64,000 nucleotides of DNA from assembly GCA_916610825.1 (NCBI GenBank), contig OU744449.1, forward strand, positions 19,127,344-19,191,343, given 5' to 3'. The stretch is from Haliclystus octoradiatus (lineage: Eukaryota; Cnidaria; Staurozoa; Stauromedusae; Haliclystidae). Below the pieces are notes generated by a model. It had not been told where the DNA came from. It ran no database searches and saw only the letters and a list, made by a program, of their open reading frames with translations. A program made the position numbers and the translations under genes. Shown piece after piece: positions 61,901 through 64,000 of this stretch (position 1 is the stretch's first letter; each line of letters begins with the position of its first letter).

Positions 61901-63585
61901 CATGAATTTTTGGATTGATTGGACAGAGTTATTAAAAAAGCGTGAATTGGGCAGTCAAGTAAAATATATTTAAAACATTCAGAGAAATGTATGAATATAC
62001 TGATTGCTAATACAGATCTAAGAATGAACGAGTGCACACAATATCTTCGACAATATCAGTTTTGAAAGGTTTTGAATCCTATGCGTGTACATGAATTTCA
62101 GCTTCAAAACAATTTCCCAGAAAGGAGAGCACCTTATAATATGATTATAAAATACCTGGGAGTGGCTTGCAATATATGTTAAGACACATAGAAGTGACAT
62201 CATCAAAATGCAGTCCTTCTTCACATCTTTTCCAAACGGGAAATTTAGATTCGCAAGTGTAATATTCAGTGCAGTCATACAGCGAGCTGATGTTTTTTCC
62301 TTCTCGTAGGGGGTTCAAGCAATCAAAGACTTCGTTTCCTAAAATGGCGATATCATTTCATCAACAGTGCAAATACAGGATACTTAAAGTACGAACCATA
62401 TATGTCGAATGAAAATAGACAGAATTGAAATTTATTAATTGATGCTGTTTGGTATGATTAACTTTTATTAGTTACTATTATCAATTGATGTGAACTGTAA
62501 TGAAGAGTGTAGTCTGTTTCTAAAGCCTTTGAGTAAGTAGAACATGTAGCGTTATTTTGAATACCTTAAATTTTTTAGCCAGCATCGCGTTATGTGTAGA
62601 TTTCCATGCTGTTTGCGTGAAGCATCGATTACAGCCCTACAACATTATGAAGTTTTTGAAACCCTCTTCACTCGGGAATTGAAGCTCTCACTGAATACAC
62701 AACCGGATTCAATAAAATCGCTGCTATGGCCCTAAGGGGTGTAGCGTAATAGGTATCATTATATGGAAAAAAAAATTGAAACTTCTTTAAATTCAACAAT
62801 ATTTTTTGGACTTGATTATGGCTTTTGTGAATGTTAAAACGTTGTTAGAATAAATTGATTAGCGTTAGCATTTGTTGTGAAATGTGCTAGTTGTATATGT
62901 GATATACCAATGTGATTGGTATATTTTATTTGTTATAGATGAATTGATTATTTGTATTTGATCATGTACTTTATCATTATTTTGAATACTGTATATGTTT
63001 TCGTTGCATTTCTTATAGTTCTAATATCCATTAATTGAAAAATCTGGTGGATTTTGTAATATTATTTGAACATAATCAATTGTTTATGCTGGAATTAATA
63101 CAAAAATGCAGTTAACAAATATATAAACAACGAATAAACCGTTGTATCGAATGTAAGGCGATGACAATTTATTACTTGAATGCTTCTTGACTTCACGGAA
63201 TTTAAGCAACGAAACATTAATTTGGAACAGCTTCGATTTATATCAAAGCATCTTCAGGCATGTGAAAAAGTGGAAGAAAAAAATGTCATCGTATTTTTGG
63301 TTAAAAAACTATTTACACATATTTTGAAATTTGTAGTTCTGTTGACTGTAACTCATAACACATGTTATTTGAGTTTGAAAATTGTCTTACCTGTGATTTC
63401 ACATGCAGATGAACACGTATACGGATACAGCTCGGTGATATCTTCAGGGATAGAATCACAAGGAATATCATCTAATACGTACGCAATATCATTGTCAGAG
63501 CCATAACATTCTCTATATGCATTGCAGTTTCGCTCATGATAATATCTTCTACCAATGGAATCAATCGTACAGTTGCTTGGATTAT
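43862..63585 (-). CDS. Secreted mosaic protein: six CBM14 (peritrophin-A) and three TSP1 domains, 5'-partial
   Basis: Exons from 5' to 3' on the minus strand: 63391-63585, 62156-62338, 61559-61804, 58258-58443, 56698-56883, 52565-52750, 49696-49839, 45008-45184, 44585-44755, 43862-43977. All internal exons are phase 1-1 with AG/GT borders and join into about 596 codons. The first six each hold six cysteines in the CBM14 spacing, the next three are TSP1 modules with six cysteines each, and the last is a Cys-free tail. CBM14 domains bind chitin; TSP1 domains bind glycosaminoglycans and matrix proteins. The protein should be secreted, but no signal peptide is visible because the 5' end lies beyond the window. 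Joining both groups into one gene rests on continuous orientation, identical phase and lack of terminal signals between them; two adjacent genes remain possible. Confidence 0.75.
44585..44755 (-). CDS. TSP1 exon 3 of mosaic gene
   Basis: 171 nt, phase 1-1. GGWSDWVYDSPCPPICGN, then RMKRRQCNNP and GAPCDGEEKEWEIC. The CNNP and APCDG words are typical for TSP1. Acceptor TTTTAAG, donor GTAGGT. Confidence 0.9.
45008..45184 (-). CDS. TSP1 exon 2 of mosaic gene
   Basis: 177 nt, phase 1-1. WMDWGPWTECNSPCYNGSK, then LRSRICDNALVDVPC and LSCSNIEMC. The WxxWxxW ladder needed for C-mannosylation and the Arg strand are present. Acceptor CTTTAG, donor GTATAA. Confidence 0.9.
46646..46766. mobile_element. 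Fold-back MITE, GAGTGAATAAAATGTG family, copy 2
   Basis: Nearly all of its 120 bp forms one hairpin. The left arm AGATTACTTCATTGGTAGCG through TTTTATTCACGAG mirrors CAACGAGTGAATAAAATGTG through CCCATGAAGTAATCT. Intron between TSP1 exons 1 and 2. Confidence 0.8.
47098..47680. mobile_element. TIR element, about 580 bp, ends CCATAGACTTACATAGACTG
   Basis: The left end holds CCATAGACTTACATAGACTG and then ATGGCTGACGCAAGG. The right end holds their inverses in mirrored order: GCGTCAGCCAT and CAGCAGTCTATGTAAGTCTA. Arms are about 80 bp with gaps. No transposase inside. Same intron as the previous element. Confidence 0.8.
47998..48951. mobile_element. Long fold-back element, about 950 bp
   Basis: An imperfect palindrome centred near 48450. 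Pairs include GCGGAGATATTTAA (48121) with TTTAAATATCTCCGC (48783), GTCAGCTATGTCCA (48279) with TGGACATAGCTGAC (48616), GAAGAATGGTGA (about 48080) with TCACCATTCTTC (about 48825) and ACACG (48039) with CGTGT (48871). Arms reach about 400 bp with gaps. No coding frame. Same intron as the previous two elements. Confidence 0.8.
49696..49839 (-). CDS. TSP1 exon 1 of mosaic gene
   Basis: 144 nt, phase 1-1. WAEWSTCLGECGVGISRRRA then SCDGIDC and RTCILDYAC. Trp, CxxxC(G) and the RRR stack of the TSP1 fold are present; six Cys. Acceptor TTTTCAG, donor GTAAGG. Confidence 0.9.
51063..51505 (+). mobile_element. LINE reverse-transcriptase fragment
   Basis: Plus-strand RT pieces: NYRPVSLTCIFCKIMESII, LRKHNLLTKDQNVF, then after a stop and a frame change SRQSTCTQLIDTLHTWSEA, VDTVYIDFSKAFDTVSQTKL and VSILGPLLFILFINDIV. 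Jockey/CR1-type RT fragment, inactive, close in family to the old LINE at 34060-35690 (shared STCTQ motif). It lies in the intron between the CBM14 and TSP1 parts, antisense to the host gene. Confidence 0.88.
52565..52750 (-). CDS. CBM14 exon 6 of mosaic gene
   Basis: 186 nt, phase 1-1. STCGSYLQCPLDIPYNVTEH then RCENS and SCQELCMEK. Six Cys; NVT, NST and NFT are possible N-glycosylation sites. Acceptor CTTACAG, donor GTGAGA. Last chitin-binding module before the TSP1 part. Confidence 0.85.
53760..55440. other. Intronic stretch, nothing recognised
   Basis: AT-rich intron of the mosaic gene; no exon-like piece with the required phase and no repeat with visible ends. Confidence 0.35.
55474..55656. 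mobile_element. Near-perfect palindromic MITE, 183 bp
   Basis: The left arm AAATAGTTCATACTTTCCGT with GCTCTGATAGCACCA is repeated inverted without mismatch at the right end. Inner parts GAGGCACGTAAGGAGAAAAC and AAAATTAC pair with CTCCTGAAGTGCCTC and GTAATTTT. Arms are about 85 bp with a tiny loop. Intron between CBM14 exons 5 and 6. Confidence 0.92.
56125..56600. repeat. Cluster of CAACATCG hairpins, likely MITE
   Basis: The right part is a near-perfect hairpin, ACAACATCCGCAGGATT with AATCCTGCCGATGTTGG (about 56560-56596). A second hairpin, CATCGAGAAAAT with TCTCGATG, lies near 56290. The left part has CAACATCGATAGGATTTGG. The shared CAACATC and AGGATT words suggest one element with repeated subterminal motifs. 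Confidence 0.55.
56698..56883 (-). CDS. CBM14 exon 5 of mosaic gene
   Basis: 186 nt, phase 1-1. ECNKYFKCIMGRATLQDC, then FSLGFGGCEIDHDGSC. Six Cys with typical spacing. Acceptor TTTACAG, donor GTAAGT. Confidence 0.88.
57558..57608 (-). CDS. Possible 51-nt exon of mosaic gene
   Basis: Flanked by ACTACAG and GTGGGT and open in phase 1-1, encoding DKTESQCICIKYPALY with two Cys. It would fit between CBM14 exons 4 and 5 without changing the frame. No homology to known modules; may be chance or an alternative exon. Confidence 0.25.
58258..58443 (-). CDS. CBM14 exon 4 of mosaic gene
   Basis: 186 nt, phase 1-1. YCRTYYECHTNGSIEKHC then GEIFDDTFKAC and NECTTL: a typical module with CRTYYEC and a FDD motif. 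Acceptor ATCACAG, donor GTAAGT. Confidence 0.88.
58575..58915. mobile_element. MITE-like repeat, CCCGGGGGGGTAGCTTCC family
   Basis: The left end CCCGGGGGGGGGGTAGCTTCC and right end GGAAATTAACTCCCCCCTCG are imperfect inverses. The first 80 bp resemble 11680-11750. Intron between CBM14 exons 3 and 4. Confidence 0.65.
58930..61540. other. Intronic stretch, mostly unassigned
   Basis: Part of the intron between CBM14 exons 4 and 3. Pieces such as GCACGGATCCAGGC (60065) and CCCACCCCTAGATG (about 61312) look like fragments of dispersed repeats, but ends cannot be set. No exon was found. Confidence 0.3.
61559..61804 (-). CDS. CBM14-like exon 3 of mosaic gene
   Basis: 246 nt, phase 1-1, longer than its sisters because of about 20 extra residues between the first and second Cys. 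QCDSMVMCREGGHSIRAC and FGCGSSYC keep the spacing, but the Tyr of CxxYxxC is replaced, so chitin binding may be lost or changed. Confidence 0.75.
62156..62338 (-). CDS. CBM14 exon 2 of mosaic gene
   Basis: 183 nt, phase 1-1. The most typical module: DCTEYYTCESKFPVWKRC then EEGLHFDDVTSMC. The aromatic Tyr pair and the GLHFD motif are classic peritrophin-A features. Acceptor ATTTTAG, donor GTATTT. Confidence 0.88.
62345..63380. other. Intronic stretch, nothing recognised
   Basis: Intron between CBM14 exons 1 and 2; AT-rich, no repeat or exon-like segment seen. Confidence 0.35.
63391..63585 (-). CDS. CBM14 exon 1 of mosaic gene
   Basis: 195 nt, phase 1-1. Six Cys: C-X14-C-X5-C-X15-C-X14-C-X3-C, with RNCNAYRECYG as the central CxxYxxC-type motif and an acidic fifth loop. 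Acceptor ATTGATAG is weak; donor GTAAGA. Confidence 0.75.
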
Positions 63586-64000
63586 CTATCAATAGTGGAT
63601 GACAATTAATAAATGCATTTTCTAGTCTTTCAAAGGGACTGTCATTTGAACTAAGGTATACTGAATTATTTCAGACCTGGTTAGAATTGATACTCGTAAA
63701 TTTGAACCATTTTGGATCAACTAACTATACGTTTCACGACGAACATATTTAGTTATTGGTAGTACAGATGAGATTGTTCTAAGATGATAGAATGCAAAAG
63801 AAAAATAACACAGAGAAACATCTTCAAAAATTTCAGGAATATTCATGCTTCGTAAATTTATATGAGTGTCTTCAAATACAGCCTTCATGTGGTCGTCCCC
63901 ATACGCAATTTTTTGGTTTCTATTGCATATAGAAAATTGAATGAGTGATATTGAGAATAACGGAATCTCTCGGCAGTACAGATTTTTCTTTGAAATGGAA
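63586..64000. other. Intron at the right edge of the window
   Basis: Upstream of the first visible CBM14 exon. The exon begins in phase 1, so coding sequence must continue beyond the window; no further exon is visible here. Confidence 0.45.

Overview
The window is AT-rich animal nuclear DNA with short exons, long introns and many transposable elements. Nothing in it is bacterial or organellar. The mix of host genes and repeats suggests a marine invertebrate, perhaps an ascidian or another invertebrate deuterostome. The host genes are a WDR13 orthologue, a CISH/SOCS2-like gene and a secreted chitin-binding/thrombospondin mosaic protein. The repeats include CR1/L2-like LINEs, BEL/Pao, pogo/Tigger, MITEs with GGGGGTAACTTCC-type ends and fold-back elements. 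The taxon is an inference, not a reading.

Layout. (1) 1-17.6 kb, plus strand: WDR13. Thirteen exons can be followed by reading frame and splice sites from 4405 to 17107, about 442 codons, covering everything except roughly 45 N-terminal residues that should lie upstream of the window. Its introns hold a Tigger-like transposase relic, an rve-type transposase relic, a 19-bp minisatellite, a small LTR element (TRIM-like), a 5'-truncated LINE and several MITE-like repeats. (2) 17.66-18.23 kb, minus strand: a complete single-exon SOCS gene (SH2 plus SOCS box), tail-to-tail with WDR13. A possible first exon of a plus-strand gene lies head-to-head with it at 18618. (3) 18.7-43.8 kb: repeat-rich DNA with no convincing multi-exon host gene. 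It contains a DNA transposon with 30-bp perfect terminal inverted repeats (TIRs) at 23.3-24.1 kb, LINE fragments, a broken BEL/Pao fossil at 25.9-29.7 kb, and a LINE with an uninterrupted 924-codon ORF2 at 30.6-34.0 kb beside an older LINE in the opposite direction. (4) 43.86 kb to the right edge, minus strand: one large gene built from at least six peritrophin-A (CBM14) exons followed by three thrombospondin type 1 (TSP1) exons and a short terminal exon. Every internal exon is phase 1-1. The gene continues beyond the right edge. Its introns carry several fold-back elements and a LINE reverse-transcriptase relic.

How the genes relate. WDR13 (a nuclear WD40 protein) and the SOCS gene (cytokine signal attenuation) are independent but convergent, and their 3' UTRs probably overlap. 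The mosaic gene would make a secreted, disulphide-rich protein that could bind chitin through CBM14 modules and matrix glycans or proteins through TSP1 modules, as in a mucus, tunic or gut-lining matrix or in immune recognition. The most interesting items are that domain architecture, the in-frame TGA between ORF1 and ORF2 of the intact LINE with no AUG ahead of its endonuclease, and the density of palindromic elements inside the mosaic gene's introns.
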